Below, piece after piece: positions 6,293 to 7,277 of a stretch of DNA of 7,277 bases. The stretch's first letter is position 1; each line of letters begins with the position of its first letter. Made by a program: the position numbers and the translations under genes. Source of the stretch: SIG402 sp045639045 (GTDB lineage Bacteria > Bacillota > Clostridia > Christensenellales > Borkfalkiaceae); the NCBI GenBank assembly GCA_045639045.1, contig JAZUCI010000104.1, positions 1-7,277 on the forward strand. Reading direction: 5' to 3'. The notes beneath the pieces were generated by a model that saw nothing but the letters and a program-made list of their open reading frames with translations, ran no database searches and had not been told where the DNA came from.

Positions 6293-7005
6293 TTTGCCAC
6301 CTCCAACGCGTCCTTTAATAAAAACGCTTTGGTATAATACGCCTTGCCGATAATTGCCCCGTACAAGCCGTAACTATTTAAATTTGCCACGTCCGAAAGG
6401 GTGGAAACACCCCCCGACGCGATAATTTGCATTTCAAGTTCGCTTTGCATTTTTTGGTATAAGGCAAGGTTGGTGCCTTGCATTGCGCCGTCCTTACTGA
6501 TATCCGTACAAATCACCGTGGTTACGCCCAACGCTTGCAAGTGGCGAAGGAAGGAAAACGCTTCAAGCGAAGAAGTTTCCTGCCAACCTTTAATGGCAAC
6601 GAAGCCATCCTTAATATCCACGCCCACAGCGATTTTATCCCCATACACACGCACGGCTTCTTCCAAAAACGCGGGGTTTTCCACCGCTGCCGTACCTAAA
6701 ATTACGCGGTCAATCCCCATGGATAGATAGCGGTAAATTACTTCCATAGAACGGATGCCACCGCCCACTTCCACGAAACCGCCGAACGCTTCTTTTAACT
6801 TTCTTACGGTTTCTAAGTTGGGGGTTTCCCCACTTTTTGCCCCTTCCAAATCCACAAGGTGCATATATTTTGCGCCTTGCGCCTTAAAATCTTGGGCTAC
6901 TTCTACGGGGTTATCGTTATACACCGTCATTTGGCTATAGTCCCCTTTATAAAGGCGGACCGCTTTACCCCCTACGATATCAATTGCGGGAAATAGGTTC
7001 ATCAT
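6289..7005 (-). CDS. hisA: ProFAR isomerase HisA
   Basis: Isomerises ProFAR to PRFAR (Amadori rearrangement), the substrate of HisF/HisH. It is a (beta/alpha)8 barrel homologous to HisF. Numbering from the first Met: PAIDIVGGKAVRLYKGDY (6-23) with catalytic Asp9, VGGGIRS (80-86), AVGVDIKDG (126-134) with catalytic Asp130, CTDISKDGAMQGTN (166-179) and ASGGVST (196-202). At 238 aa, the length is normal. Two consecutive ATGs (7005 and 7002) follow a GGGAGG ribosome site; the first overlaps the hisH stop as ATGA, the same arrangement as hisA/hisF, so I chose it. The second would give 237 aa and fits family N termini (MNLFPAID) equally well. The frame stays open upstream to an ATG at 7083, but that extension is hisH coding sequence read in another frame. 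Confidence 0.97.
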   Translation of the reverse strand: MMNLFPAIDIVGGKAVRLYKGDYSQMTVYNDNPVEVAQDFKAQGAKYMHLVDLEGAKSGETPNLETVRKLKEAFGGFVEVGGGIRSMEVIYRYLSMGIDRVILGTAAVENPAFLEEAVRVYGDKIAVGVDIKDGFVAIKGWQETSSLEAFSFLRHLQALGVTTVICTDISKDGAMQGTNLALYQKMQSELEMQIIASGGVSTLSDVANLNSYGLYGAIIGKAYYTKAFLLKDALEVAK

Positions 7006-7277
7006 TTTCCCCCTCCCATTTCGCAAAACGCTTTTAAGATGGAAAGCCCTGCCTTTCCGCTTTTTTCGGGGTGGAATTGGCATCCCATTACGTTGCCCCT
7101 TGCCACCGCGGCGGTAAGATACGCGCCGTATTCGGTATCCGCAATTACGCTATCCTTACAGTTTACCCCGTAAAAGGAATGCACGAAATACACGTGTTCC
7201 CCTTCGGTTAAATACTTAAATAGGGGGTGCTTTTCCCCTTGAAAGCGCAACGCGTTCCAACCGATGTGCGGAATTTT
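7002..7277 (-). CDS. hisH: Imidazole glycerol phosphate synthase, glutaminase subunit HisH (C-terminal part)
   Basis: The gene's 5' part lies beyond the right edge; the last 91 residues are visible, beginning KIPHIGWNALRF, which matches the conserved PHIGWN block of HisH. HisH is a class I glutamine amidotransferase that releases ammonia from glutamine and delivers it to HisF. Seen here are YFVHSFY, the segment before the active site, and CQFHPEKSGKAG, which holds the His and Glu of the Cys-His-Glu triad. The nucleophilic Cys lies in the missing part. The reading frame is open to the window edge; a TTG at 7250 is internal, not a start. The stop overlaps the hisA start by the ATGA arrangement. 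Confidence 0.96.
   Translation of the reverse strand, partial: KIPHIGWNALRFQGEKHPLFKYLTEGEHVYFVHSFYGVNCKDSVIADTEYGAYLTAAVARGNVMGCQFHPEKSGKAGLSILKAFCEMGGGK

Noticed and set aside
7006..7083. 26-codon upstream extension of hisA
   Set aside because: It is basic, unlike any HisA N terminus, and overlaps conserved HisH coding sequence; a strong ribosome site precedes the ATG at 7005.

Overview
All nine genes lie on the minus strand, so transcription runs from the right edge to the left. Strong AAGGAG/GGAGG ribosome sites, a PHP-type histidinol phosphatase, a fused HisIE and the long-N-terminus dUTPase suggest an anaerobic Firmicutes/Clostridia lineage, perhaps an uncultured gut member. This placement is an inference from gene style; no rRNA or other marker is present.

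Region 7277-4131 is the distal half of a histidine biosynthesis operon: hisH (3' part only), hisA, hisF, hisIE and a PHP histidinol phosphatase. Genes overlap by 4 bp or are separated by 2-9 bp. HisH and HisF form the imidazole-glycerol-phosphate synthase. HisA supplies its substrate PRFAR, HisIE carries out the two steps before HisA, and the phosphatase acts later on histidinol phosphate. hisG, hisD, hisC and hisB are not in the window and may lie beyond the right edge. The phosphatase has Tyr where the PHP family normally has the second His of its first metal motif.

Region 4100-2157, only 30 bp behind the phosphatase gene, encodes a 647-residue cytoplasmic protein that I read as a GH42-like TIM-barrel glycoside hydrolase relative. 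It has a C...CxCxxC metal site but no securely assigned catalytic pair. It is an odd passenger for a his operon.

Region 2156-1970 is intergenic. Its right-hand 121 bp (2036-2156) form a closed nested inverted-repeat structure starting at the base after the 647-codon gene's stop. The non-Watson-Crick positions favour an RNA read from the + strand, opposite to all genes here. This is the best candidate for something undescribed.

Region 1969-887 is mnmA (tRNA 2-thiouridylase). A 171-bp spacer with short repeats and a hairpin follows (886-716). Then come dut (715-218, dUTPase) and, 13 bp on, the 5' end of a membrane protein gene (204-1), possibly a GT-C type glycosyltransferase, cut by the left edge. 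No tRNA, rRNA, CRISPR array, IS element or convincing rho-independent terminator was seen. There is no gene-free stretch over 300 bp.
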